Of a stretch of DNA of 64,000 nucleotides, positions 34,521 to 47,600 are shown in pieces (position 1 is the first letter of the stretch; every line of letters starts with the position of its first letter). This DNA comes from Macrosoma leucophasiata (taxonomy: Eukaryota; Arthropoda; Insecta; Lepidoptera; Hedylidae). The position numbers and the translations under genes are program-made. Where the stretch lies: positions 2,604,001-2,668,000 of the forward strand of contig JAWQUS010000002.1 of the NCBI GenBank assembly GCA_036365455.1. Reading direction: 5' to 3'. The notes beneath the pieces are model-generated. The model ran no database searches. It was given only the letters and a program-made list of their open reading frames with translations, and was not told the DNA's origin.

Positions 34521-34633
34521 TAAATGTCAGTTGCTAAGGGCGTTGTCTGTCAACTTTAAATGGCAGCCCAAATCCGTGGTGCCATGTTTAATCTGTACTT
34601 TGAATGAGTTACATTTTCAGAGTTATTTATTCT

Positions 34634-34885
34634 TTTTTTATGTAATGGAAGTGGCGAACAAGCTTGCAGTTCACATTGATGTTAAGTGATGACTGAAGCC
34701 GTTAAACACCCACACAAAGACGAGGCCTAAGGTGTTATGTCTCTGTGCCGGAAATTACAGGGCCGCACATTACCACCTGACCGGAACACGATAGTGCTGA
34801 ACACTACCATTTAGCGGCAAGTGTATTAGGTAATGCGGTGGTGCCTACGCCCGCGAGCTCCGTCACTGGAGTTCTATCACCATTC
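34634..34885 (-). mobile_element. Retroposon 1 copy
   Basis: Near-complete, with a poly-A end at about 34634-34640 (T run on plus) and the head ending ACTGGAGTTCTATCACCA on the plus strand. An internal deletion removes part of the CTTGGTCTTTGTGTGG/CATTTTGACC segment. Confidence 0.7.
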
Positions 34886-36487
34886 ATAGCTAAATCAGTT
34901 TGTCAATTGACATGTAAGAACATCAATTGCTATTCGCTTTAATTTATTTTGTGTATTATGCGCATTGTCATCCAAAATGAATAAGTAAATTTCTGATTCA
35001 GGAGTTACCTAAATTGACCACCGGCTCCGAGAACGCCGCTCAACAAAAATCCTTCAACTCACTATATACAATCACAAGACTGTCTGTCTGTTACACTAAA
35101 TTTTAACGACTAACGTATATCTATATTTACATATGTAGCAAATTCACAAAGCTTCATTATCACAGTTTCATACATTGCACCCACACTTCATATAATTGAA
35201 CTATTCATTCTTATGACGAGAGAATATCGAATTTTATACGCAAAGACGATTCATACATGACTTTTTTGATAAGGATAACAAATATTTATCTTAATAAAAA
35301 AAAAACACATACAAAACAGTTATACACGTTTGATTCAGCGTAAAATTAAACTATCCATCAACAAATGTATGAATTGTCCATTTTCTGGGATAAATACGTT
35401 TACATTGAAAAAAAATACAAACAAAAGTTCAAATTTACCGATTTTAAGTATCACCATAAAGGAGACAGTCCGAATTGGGGCTTTCGGTGTAATTTTATAC
35501 TAGGTGAGAAAACAAGAGAAAAAAATCAAAACTAAGCTTTTTTTTTATTATTACATGTTAATTGTGGGGATTCAAAATATTTATTATATTTTAATTAAAT
35601 CTCTGATTTTTTTTGTTAATACCTGTACATGGTACAAAACCACACCAGAAGCGGACAATCTCTTTGCTTTTTCAATAATTGTTGACTTATTTCTTTTATA
35701 ACACATAATGGCAAAAACCTCCTACGCCTGCCGATATTTTTTTCAACTAATATTTAAAAAAAAACAATGATACTTAAAAACTAAATGGAAACGTCTAACA
35801 CAGCAAATTCATGAGAACAGTCTTTAGGGCTAGGATGGACAAAAATATTCTCAAAATAATCTTTTAATTGTTAAAAACAAATAACACTTTCCAGGTACTT
35901 CTCTCTAGCCAAGCAGGCGTGATCTTTTTAACGGATTTAGATACCTTGCCACCCCTGAGGACTTAGTTGTTTTACCTGTGATAGAAATAACGGGGCCATG
36001 CATAGGTAATTAAATGGTGCCTGCGTCACACCGCGGACACTCCGCCAAAATTCCATACAAACGCTTAATTTGGTCTCTATTACACAGACATCAATAAGTG
36101 ACGTGTATTTACACGTGCACCTGTGTGCGTAGCACGTAGAGAATACTAAACGTCGCCCATAAGAGGGGAGGAGGTTGGGTGAGGCGGGGAAATTAGGCGG
36201 GACGTCGAAGTAATCATTCTATACGTAGTATTATTACAAATTCTCTGCCTGCGCCTTGAGCTACACTGAAAGTCCGCCAAAACTAACTACCCCAAGAGAC
36301 AGTTATCACATAAACATATTTATCCCGATTCAAATCAAAATTAATATGACTGTCACACAAAACAAAACGTTTTACATTCAACCTAGTGTGTCTTTTATAA
36401 ATAAACAACTAAATCACTTCGAGTTACGTGCCTTAAATACAAATTTATACATTGACCACTGACCTAGCCGAGCATGGCCAACATTGT
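34886..36487. other. Gap; no gene seen
   Basis: AT-rich. 35937-36010 (CTTGCCACCCCTGAGGACTT ... ACGGGGCCATGCATAGG) is a worn retroposon 1 trace. 36080-36260 has a GC-richer block with ACGTGTATTTACACGTGCAC that I could not assign. Confidence 0.35.
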
Positions 36488-37022
36488 ATAGTACACATCA
36501 AGAAATATTGTATAAAGAGACTAGGGATGGCGATCTGAGATTGATTAATTGAAAGATCGATCTTTTTAACCATAAAAATCGATTATATAAGTCGATGCAC
36601 AGCACTGGATCGATTTAGCGATTCGATCCTGGTAAATCGAAGATCGAATATGGGGATAGGAAGCATTTATACCAGCATTGAACACCGTTGAGACCTTTTT
36701 TGGTCGTTATCTCCTTGAATTTTAGTATCACATAATCCAAATCGAAAATAGATCGATTATTCCGATGTAGATTTAATCGTGCATCGATTTCTGACACTTC
36801 GTTTTGAAAATCGGTCTTTTTCAGAAAGAAACGCCATCCCTAGAGACAATCGGCTATTTTCGAGTACGTAGACCATTATCTTTGCTGCACACTGTCTACG
36901 CAAGCATGAATAATCCGGTATTGATCAAAATGGTCGATAAACGTCACATAGGTTATGTGCGAAAGAGATAACGCTCTACAGAGCCGATATAAGCCGAAGT
37001 CTTCTAGGTCGATGTGTCACAT
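36488..37022. mobile_element. ACATCGA-ended MITE interrupted by another TIR element
   Basis: The ends GTACACATCAAG and CTAGGTCGATGTGTCAC match the ends of the related element at 55500-55723. The body (CGGCTATTTTCGAG, GCTGCACACTGTCTACG, AAAGAGATAACGCTCTACAG) aligns with it along its length. It is split at 36521 by the 321-bp element described separately. Confidence 0.65.
36522..36842. mobile_element. TAGGGATGGCG MITE with 5-bp target duplication, nested
   Basis: Ends TAGGGATGGCG and CGCCATCCCTA are perfect inverted repeats, flanked by GAGAC at 36517-36521 and 36843-36847. The uninterrupted relative at about 55524-55540 reads AAAAAGAGACGATCGGCT, i.e. a single GAGAC at the same place, which proves the duplication. 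The interior is rich in ATCGAT/GATCGA words. The AGGGATG end is shared with the element at 706-1967. Confidence 0.75.
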
Positions 37023-37159
37023 ATCTGCATGCGTACTGTACTTAAATGAGTTTAATATGTGATACGCCAATTGTATACATCAACATGCAGTTTTTGAGAA
37101 ATAGTTATGACACTATTCCAACATGGCATTTTAGTGCAAACTGTCCAAAATGAAAAAAC

Positions 37160-37492
37160 AAAAACGTAACTTCACGCCTGTAACCCACGAATGGGGTATG
37201 CAGAGGTAAATGCATGCATTCAAGCATACATGCAAACACCCACGACTCGCCGGTTACGTTTTGGCCCATGTAACACCGGCCGTTACGTTTTGGTAGCGAA
37301 CCTGTTGCCATGTCCGGGCACATTACCAAACTTCGAGGTACTGGGAAATATCCAGAAAATGTAAAAATCCCAATAGAACCAGAGATAAAGGATTTTAAAC
37401 CATTATCTCTGATAGTCCCCAACCCGGGAATCGGACCCAGGACCCCCAGCGTAGTTATAGTGGGCTTCTACCACTACGCTACTGAGGCAGTT
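37160..37492 (-). mobile_element. SINE B copy
   Basis: Minus strand: CTGCCTCAGTAGCGTAGTGG head, GGTCCGATTCCCGGG B box, and the body to the CGTGAAGTTACG end, with a small internal duplication around 37255-37300 (GTTACGTTTTGG twice). Confidence 0.7.
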
Positions 37493-38455
37493 AGAAACAT
37501 AGAACCAGTTACCAGTACAACATGAAAAATACAACCAGTTATCATATGGTACATTATTCGAAGCTTTTGCTTACTTGTTTTTCAATTTAATGTTCCAAGA
37601 TTTATTGAGGCTCGAAGAAATACCGAGTTTTTTTTCATGTTTTTTTTTCCGTTCATTTGTTATAGAAGGTGACGACATCAATTAATAACTATTAGCTGTT
37701 TATCTTTATTATGATCTCATGTGTTAAATGAGCAAAAATAATTCAAGTATGTGATAGATGGTTTTTCCGCGAATTAATTCAAATGAATATTTAAGCAATT
37801 TCCATAGATTGTATACATAAACACTTCTGACCAATTGTAAAGATGAAAAAACTAATTTTGAATGCCGATACAAACTTTTATATAATTATTACTTCTGAGT
37901 ATAAGAATTCTGTGCTGAATTTTATCAGCATATAAATATGTTGTTCTGCATTATTGGACACTTTCCAAGTTTCCTTAAAGACGGAGTTAAGTAATTTTGA
38001 CTGGATTGCTCAAAATCTTCGAAATTTTGATAAGATGAAGAAGTGATTCAGGATCTACATCAGTGATGCCCAAAGTGGTCCAGACGGACCACCTGGGATC
38101 CATTTTATCATCTTCTTGTTATCTTGTGTCGAACAAAAATACGCAAGTATCGGAAATAGCAATTAAAAAAATCTCAACTCATAAACACTTGTAAAACTGT
38201 ATTTAAGTCAGAAAATTTCTATTTTTCTTTTTTTTTTACTGCTACATCCAGAAAATATCATGCAGTATTCAGATGTTATTATTTGATGAAATCCCATATT
38301 ATTTTGTCGAGTTAAGTTTCAGCCAAGGATTCAATTGTTTGTCAAGGCTATTCACTAGAAGCCTATCCACAATATGCTTCTAGAGTAAACTCAAGTTCTT
38401 CAAATTGGACATTTGTCTTATTGACTCAAATGCTAACTTGTGTTTTCTGGCAATT
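37493..38455. other. Gap; no gene seen
   Basis: AT-rich DNA. 38062-38110 (CAGTGATGCCCAAAGTGGTC CAGACGGACCACCTGGGATC) resembles a worn transposon-like segment seen in many animals, but the match is too short to assign. Confidence 0.3.
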
Positions 38456-38662
38456 CGATGACCCGGTTGGTCCAGCGGTGTGAGATGACCGTTTGATTCG
38501 AAGGGTCGCGGGGACGATCCCCGCACCGGGACAAATATTTGTGTGGCCTACAGATATTTGTTTCGGGTCTGGGTGTTTCTGTATGTGTTGTTTGTATACA
38601 ACGGCACCCACGACACAGGTTTATACCTACTGTGGGGCTATGAGTGTAAGCGTATTATAATT
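38456..38662 (+). mobile_element. SINE A copy next to the CGRRF1-like stop codon
   Basis: Head GACCCGGTTGGTCCAGCGGT, B box GGACGATCCCCGCACCGGG (one G substitution in the box), body to GTAAGCGTATTATAAT. It ends about 28 bp from the stop codon of the minus-strand RING gene (38690), so it must lie in that gene's 3' UTR. Confidence 0.75.
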
Positions 38663-38689
38663 TGGCCAGTGGTCGACCAGGTGTTGAGG

Positions 38690-41600
38690 CTAGTGGTAAT
38701 GGAACAGGTTCAGCAGCCTCCTGTTGATGGGGTACCGCGGCTGCTTGAGCTCCGACACTTCCTCGTCGTTCCTGATGCAGAAGTAGCTCTTGATCACGCT
38801 GCGGCATATTGGACACTTGTCCAGTTTCGCTGGAATTAGAGAAAAGTTTTGTGAGTACTTTTTACGATATTGCTTGATTAATAATATTGGATACTTATAA
38901 AAATGTTGCATGGTTGTAATTAAAATAAATCTTGAAATAATGACTTGGTTTATTTTTCTGCTCTGTAGCCTAGTGGTAGCAGGCCACTACTACTACGCTG
39001 AGGTCCTGGGTTCGATTCCCGGGTAGGGGGTTATCAGAGATAATGGTGAAAAAGCCTTTATCTCTGGTTCTATTGGGATTTTTCCATTTTCTGGAAATTT
39101 CCCAGTACCTCAAAGTTTGGTAATGTGCCCGGAGATGTCAACAGGCTCGCCACCTGTTACATGGGCCAAAACGTAACCGGCGAATCGTGGGTGTTTGCAT
39201 GTATGCTTGAATGCATGCATTTACCTCTGCCTACCCCTTCGGGGATTACAGGCGTGAAGTTATGCTACGTTTATTTTTACTTTGTCGTGTTATCTATTAC
39301 CTGTAATAATAATAAGAAAGGTGGAAAAAAGAAGGTAGAATACCAGTACCGGAGTCAGGGATTCAACGCATTATTAAATAATGCGTTAATTGTCTGGTTC
39401 CGGACCAATTTTCAGTCCAGTTAATTTTGATTAATAAATTTAAATCAAATAAAACGATTAGTTTTGTTCGAAAGTAATAAAATGACATTTTAGTAGAAAA
39501 AATATTATATTACCCCGTATATAACACAGAGACATTACAACTTAGGTCTGAGGGTTGGCAACGCATCTGCATTTTGGATTAGAATCAGAATCAGAATCAG
39601 AAACTCATTTATTCATTTAGGGTGACAGGCACCTCTTATGACACGTCAAAAACAAACAAAATAAATTAAAGCGAATAACAATTGATATACATGTCAAACA
39701 AGATAAAAAATATATGTAAAGTCAAGAATATCACTAAGATAAAACTAAATGTCATAAACTAATGTAAAAAGTATATCAGTAGAATGTCTCTTTTCCCCTT
39801 TACAAACTTATAACAAAGAGTAAAAAGAAAAGAAAAAGAGTCATTCTTTGTCATTCACCGGCAAAGTTCCATTGCTTCTGGTGTTTACATCTGGTGTTTG
39901 TGTAAGTGTCTATAGGCTGCAGTCATCACTTAAAAAAAGGTCTTCGTAACATTAAAAAAAGGTGATAAGGAAATAAAAAGAAATCTATGTATACTAATAT
40001 TATAAAGCTGTAGAGTTTGTTTGTTTGTTTGCTTGAACGCGCTAATCTCAGGAACTACTGGTCCGATTTGAAAAATTATTTCAGTGTTAGATAGTCCATT
40101 TATCGAGGAAGGCTTTAGGTAATATAACATCACGCCAAAATGAATAGGAGAGGGTAGGCAACATTGCAACCGTGCGAAGCCGGGGCGGGCCGCTAGTATC
40201 AAATATTGTGAGAAAGATATGAGATTGTTGCTTCAAGACTTTCAATTCTTCCCTACAGACCCCTAAAAGTCATGGTCAAAGTAGAATACGGATGCGTCAT
40301 TGGTAGACTCACTCCGTGTACATCACTCTCAAGGTCAGATTAAGGTAATAGTGCAAAGACATTGGCGCGAACACGATTGACACCGATGCGGTGCCGCGAT
40401 CGGATGTGGTGCGTCGCGGTGAATTCTAAGTACACATAACAATGTAAAGCATGTGCCATAGTGTATGAGAGATAGCGGGTAGACGATTTGATGAGTTATT
40501 TTAATATTATTGTGTTTTGTGCAAATTATTTAAGCCTATGTTCTTTCTCAAAGTCAGCTCTATGTCAGTACCAAATTTCATTAAAATCGGTTCAGTCGTT
40601 TGTACCTACGTGAAAAGGTAACAGACAGACAGACAGAGTCACTTTCGCATTTATAATATTAGTAGGGATGCTATAGCTGTTACAGGCTCTCTACGGAATA
40701 TTCACTGCAACGAAAAATGCTCAGGTGGCCGGAGATGTAAAAAGATTCGCCACCAGTATTCAATGGGACAAAACGTAATTAGCGAATCGTGCTTGTGTTT
40801 CCATGTATTTATTTTTGTCTATCCCTTCGGGGAATAACAGGTCGGGAAATAACATGGTTTAAAAACTTTAGTGCGAAGTCATATTATGATTACTACCATA
40901 AGGCCTCCGACAAGGTTTAACGATTGCTATCTATCGATAGCAACCGCGACCGACGTTAACGTGCCCTCCGAAGCACGGAAACGCGCATTCAATTTGTTAC
41001 CAGCGGTCATCCATCACACTACCCGACCGCGCCCGTGGTGCTTAACCGAAAAGCTCGCTTATGATCTACACCAGCCGCGGGGCCATGCGCGCTTCGCCTC
41101 AAAGTAAAAGTTTTGACAAGTCTGTGAGACAAAATTAGTAAGTATTGGAAGTAAAAGTTTCATTTCACACTCTCTATTTACTTGCAGCTGCACCGTGTAA
41201 ACCGTCTGTGATAAATCGTTAGGCGTAAAAATACTTGATATGACATGAGTCCACATAATCTTTATTATGAGCGACGGAAAAACGCTCCGCTCACCACAAT
41301 GCATCCTGCTTCAGTTAATTTGTCCTCGATTCAGATGATACGCGTGCACCGCATGCTGAGCGACCGCGAACTTTATCGACTATAAAGCCATTCTTTCTGC
41401 GTGTCCGAAACTTACACGCCCGGCCTTCATCACGCAAAAGTATGTATAAATATGTACATAATATTGTAGATTGTTATTAAATAGGTACTTAGATACGTAC
41501 CTAATTTGTAAAAAAATATTATTTAATTTTTATTTTCAATCTATACAACCATTTTAAATACGCTTACACTCACATCCCCACAGTAGGTATAAACCTGACA

Positions 41601-44600
41601 CAGGTGGGTTCCGTTGTACACATACAACACATACACCAACACCCAGACCCGAAACAAATATCTGTAGGCCATACAAATATTTGTCCCGGTGCGGGGATCG
41701 AATCCGCGACCCTTCGAATAAAACGGTCACCTCACACCGCTGGACTAACCGGGTCGTCGAATTTATGTACGAATTATTGTGAACCCTATTCAGATTCAGT
41801 TAGGTTTGGAGAGTTAATCGTACTTGAGGAGCGATTTAAAAGAATGGCTCACTTTACTGAATACATAGAGCAACACCGGGGGGGAGTAGCCATATGCAGG
41901 CTTTCCCCTCTGTCAAAGTACAAGCCCAAATGGGCCTATACCTGTTGCCTAGATGTTTAAATGTGTGCGTGAAATTATTTCTGTATTTTGTTAAAGTCAA
42001 GGTGTGAGTTTCGTAGTAATAGACGATTTTTGTAGTGTGCGTGTGTGTCGCTCGCATTTCCCCCCGTAAAAAATGACAGACTGTTTTGCATCGGTAATAC
42101 ACGCTATGGCTACTCCCCTCCGGTCCGCCGCGACCGGTGAGCCGCGTTGCACTATGACTGAATGAGATTCAGTGAGTGAATGCACCGAAGTGCTCAAATC
42201 AACCCCAAACGCATATCTACTATTCGTTCTTTCGTGGGTAAAATAAGATAATCCACGAAAACGATTCAAAATTGATGAAAGAATTTAAAAAAATGTTGAA
42301 TTTAATGTACGTTATGAAATTAACACGTATTTATAACCATTTATTTTATTTAAAATGTAAGCCAGTTTTATATTCTAAAGATTGATCTGAGGTCACGACC
42401 TCTATAGTATTGAATATAAACTAGCAAAAACTAAATAAATACTAGAGACGACGATATTTTATTTTGAGTATCGGATGATATCATTTTTATAGTAGCCAAT
42501 AGTAGGTATCTATGATACTAGCGGGCACGATGGCTTTTCCTGTCTGTTGCGGGATCCATCCTCACATTCCTGATAGGTACTGCATTGGTGAAATATTTTT
42601 TAAAATTAACATATACCCTGCAAATATTATAACGCGGGATGGGCAGCAGCGTCCCGCGGTAAAACTACCGCCACTGCGATCGCCAACCCGCCTGCCAAGC
42701 GTGGCGATTCTAGCATATTGTGTTCTAGCAGACCAGTCCCCATCATCATTAAGGAAATGATGGTGGGGACTGGTCTGTTCTGGTCTACTGGTGCTATATT
42801 TCATTATAATGGACAGTTGTTGTTTTGCACTTATACAAATATATATGCTATTGACGTTTACATTATTAGATTTTATTGACTATCTGTATTCGACATAAGT
42901 AAAAAAATTAAAAGAGCTCCTACTGAGTTTGTTGGGTAGCGGAGTTCTTCTCAGTAGTGACTGCACTTGGAACTCTGCTAAGTTAATAACTTAGATTTTG
43001 TTTTGACGAATATTATTTTCTGTTTTCTTCTTATCTAATTTTTGGAAGGAAGGAATTGATTTTTTTAGATATTTTTACTGTAAGTTTTTTATCGCTATTT
43101 TAATTGACATAATATCTGTTTTACTTTATGTAAGAGTTATTCACACTCTAGGTTAGTTTAAAAAAAAATGACGATGTAAAAGTGCTCTCCAGGAGCCTAA
43201 TTATATGAAATAAATGAATAAACTTTAGGTAATTATTGATTCTTATTGACTTTTCGAAAATGGTTGTAAAATCTTACTCGAAATAAAAATATTTTCTGTT
43301 TTCTAATGACGCACAACACTGTGCGAGCGTCTTGAGTTGTTCTTGCGGTGAAAACGAGGAATAAGAATGGCTTTTTCGAAATTCATCCCCAAAGGTGGTG
43401 AAATAAAGAACAAAATTTTACACTGACAAAAGAAATCAACGATTTCCTTGAAACAATACAATAATACCTATTTTATTTTTCAAAATTCATCGTTTAATTA
43501 AGATTGAAAAGGTGATGAAATATAGGATAAAAATTTGAATAGATAAATCACATGTTTCTTAGTAATTTTACACAGTCATATTTAATTATAAATAAAAGAA
43601 CGTCTTTTTAATTTATTTTGAAAATTTCAAAAATAGGGTACGATAGGGATCGTCATAATATAATGTAAATCTTTGGTAATAATAATTCCACGCGTGCAAA
43701 AGCTAGTAATAAATATAGAGTTAATTATCAGCTTTAGCATTTCATTTAGCGAACTTAAACCAAGAATGTATTCGAAACCATTAATATTCGCATTATTGAG
43801 ATATATTGTGCAATAAATTCACACGGCTAAGGACGTAGCTTATCGCGGCCTTAGTAACTAGATTAAATATTATACTAGCGACCCACCCCGGCTTCGCACG
43901 GATATTATTTATTATACTGTGGGGACGCGCCCGACTTCTTCGACAAAAACTGTGGTATGTCAATAAATATACGTACGATATTGATAAATTATAGATTTAA
44001 ACCTTCCTTAGAAAACCCTCGGTCAAACGTTTTAAACTGGAACAAAATCTGTTCACACAGACAGAGAAAATAGGCCCTCCTCCCCCCTTCCCGTAGGCCC
44101 TTCTCTGTCTGTATGTTGGTAGTTCCCCCCCCCCCCCTTTACTTTATAATATGTAGTGATTAGTGATAGGATTATAGATTATATTATCATAATAATATAG
44201 TGTTCTTATCAAGCAAATTATAATTCCTACATGCGGATGTTGTTTTAATTTTAAAAATATATATTGTATGTATCTTCACGCCAGGTCCCTAACGGGGTAG
44301 GCAGAGAGTGTAGAGCGCCAGACATCCCGGTTCTGACAAACCTCTCGTGCCTCGTCTACCTTCATCATTCTCTTCATACATGCACGCCGATTCCTAAGAC
44401 TTTTGACCCCACCATCAGACAGAACTCGACCTATTTGGTCATGGTAGGTCAGCCTTGGTCTTCCTGGGCCTCTGCAACCATCCACATTCGCATTGTATAT
44501 CTGTTTAGTCATTCGCTCATTCGACATTCTTTCTATATGCCCGAACCATCGGAGCCTGCCTTTTTTCATTTTTACACCGATACTATCATTCACACAAAGT

Positions 44601-47600
44601 CTCTTTCTTACATCTTCATTACGGACGCGATCGGTGAAAATATATATTGTTAATCGATAAAGCCCATTACAATATTTATATACCAATAAACGAATTAGTT
44701 ATCGAACTGATTGATGATGAATGATGTGTTGATTTGAATTAATTACCTAATTTTCACGATATTGTTTAATTTAGTAATCGATAAACATATTTCAATATTT
44801 ATGCCAATTACACAACTTTAATTTATGTTTATTCAATCGAATTAACTTTTCGCATGAAAAATAAATCACACTTCGCGCCTGTTTTTGCCTGATATGATAG
44901 GCGGAGATTCATACTAATATTAAAAATGCGAATGTCTGTCGAATATACTAGGGACCATAGAGCAACGCCGGAGGGAAATAGCCATATGCAGGCTTTCCCC
45001 TCTGTCAAAGTACAAATCAAAGTCCCAAATGGGCCTATACCTGTCGCCTAAATGTTTAAATGTGTGCGTGAAATTGTTTCTGTATTTTGTTAAAGTCAAG
45101 GTGTGAGTTTCGTTGTAATAGACGATTTTTGTAGTGTGCGTGTGTGTCGCACGCATTTCCCCCCGCAAAAAATTACAGACTGTTTTGCAGCGGTAATAAA
45201 CGCTATGGCTACTCCCCTCCAGTCCGCCGCGGCCGGGGCCCGTGTTGCTCTATGACTAGAGACAGTAGGCAGTGCCAGATAAAGCCAGTGCGGGGCCCGT
45301 AGCAAATGTGACCATGGGGCCCTAGAGTTACATTGCCTACTGAAATGTAAGATTTAAATAAAACAGAACATTTACGAAAAGGAATCGAAAACAATACAAG
45401 GGGATTCCTCCCCAGTTAGTATTGTGGTATTGCCAGCTTGCAACATAATAATATACCTATATAATTACAGTGTGGCAAACGCTCACTTTGAGAATAGCTA
45501 AGGTGTATTACATATTTTACATATTTGTGTTTTTGGGCACAGGCGCGGGGCCTCCCCAAGGCGCGGGGGCCGTAGCATTTGCCATATAGCAGGGGGCACC
45601 CTGCTATATGGCTAATTCGGCACTGTCAGTAGGCACGGGACCTAGAGTGCGGACTGTGGACAACATGGACACTCACGTAGACACCTGGCGCAGAGGCAGG
45701 CGTGGCGGCAGGGCAGCAGCGCGCGGGAGAGCGGGGCGGCGGCGCACACGCAGCACAGCGCCTCGCCGCCCGCCGCGTACCCCTCCGCCTCGCCCATCTC
45801 CGTCACCTCGCCCGACACGTACAGTTGCTGGAATGGATAATCGTCATTCAATATACCTAATCAATAATTTTACTGGTGGTAGAATTTCAGTGACGGAGCT
45901 CGCGGGCGCAGGCACCACAGCATTACCTAATATACTTGCCGCTAAATGGTAGTGTTCAGCAATATCGTGTTCCAGTCAGGTGGTAATGTACGGCCCTGTA
46001 ATTTCCGGCACAGAGGCATAACACCTTAGGCCTCAGGAGTGGTAACGTTTCTACATTTTGACCTTGTTCTTTGTGTGGGTGTCTATAGGCTGCAGTCATC
46101 ACTTAACATCAATGTGAACTGCGCTTGTTTACCACTTCCACTACATAAAAAAAAGTAATTTTGGTAGTGAAAACTTCCTAGTGTGATTTGAAAGTCGATG
46201 AAACGAAAAAGCGACAGTTTAATAGAGTCACATAAATTAATAAGATTTGACCACTTGAATATAGGAAGATGGAGTGGATACCAATAGAAATCAATTGTCA
46301 AATTTTTCTTGTGAGCTGATGGGAGAAAATGCGGTAGGAAGCATTATATGTACTCTGAAATTTCTGGAAGGTTTCCCTTTTACGCGTATAAATTGCAAAC
46401 ATGTTTGTTTTTAAAGTCTTTATTTTTTTACTTTATTGTAGCACAAACGTTTGCACTCCGCGATTCGAGCTGATTCTAATTCATAATAACTTATACAATA
46501 ATACGACGCCGGGACGTGACGACCCACCGCCCACTAGTGGAGGAGAATTCTTCCGCTAGTGCAGTCAGTCATCCGAACCATTCAGTAAGCGGAGTCGGAA
46601 TCTTTCAACCATTTGCTGAAAAACACTGACGGACAAAAGCCTTCCCTAAATATGCCCAGGGGGCCCACCGCCTAACTCTTATGGTTTCGATTATAACATC
46701 AATTTAACCCGTTCTAATAAAGTGTGAATGTTGACCTTCAAGCAGGATAGATGCCCATTAGCCTGCTTGAGATACTGCGCGATGACGCCGCTCGGCAGCG
46801 GGCACTGGTCGTCCCGTATGTGCACCACGCTTATCAACGCCACCTGAAACAAAATGAAGTTCAACATTACAAGATTCTCGCGAACGTATTTAAAGCCGCA
46901 TTTATATTTATCTGACGTGTTGTGTTGTGATGCTCTCTGTCGTGATGGCTACTGTTCACATTGATATGACGTGTTATGATGCATTATGACGGTTTTTTGT
47001 ATCAGTTCCGTCTTGACTCCCAGAGAGTTCACACATTTGCAATGTTTTTTCAAGAATCATCCGATTCAGATTCAGATTTTGAAGAAGAGTTGCAATTATT
47101 GGCGTTGGCAACGCTTCTAACTAAACAAAGAAAAAGAAGAAGATATTCAATTAGTTGCTCTTCGTCCATTTCTGACGTAATAACACAACACTGACGCGTG
47201 CACACTAGTCTGATGCGGTATGACGTCTCACGGCACCGCCACCCGCACCTCACCCTTTCTGACGCGGACCGGCATCGCCTGTGGCACGACACATCAGAAG
47301 CCGTCATAACACACCGCATTGAATAAATGTGAACGCTTCCATATTAAATGTATGAAACTGATACCGTTCTGATGCATCACAACACAACACGTCAGATAAA
47401 TATAAATGCGGCTTTATAAACCGGACCACCGACAATCCTTGAAAATCAATAGTATATGATAGTTTGCGATATATTAATTGTATTTTGACGGTTCAGAAGA
47501 ATAAAGTAATAGATGCTTTTGTAGAATTGCTTAAAAAGAAAGTGATCGCTCCTCGTTCGCTGAGTCTTTACAATCTGGACGATTCTCACCGTATCGTCCG

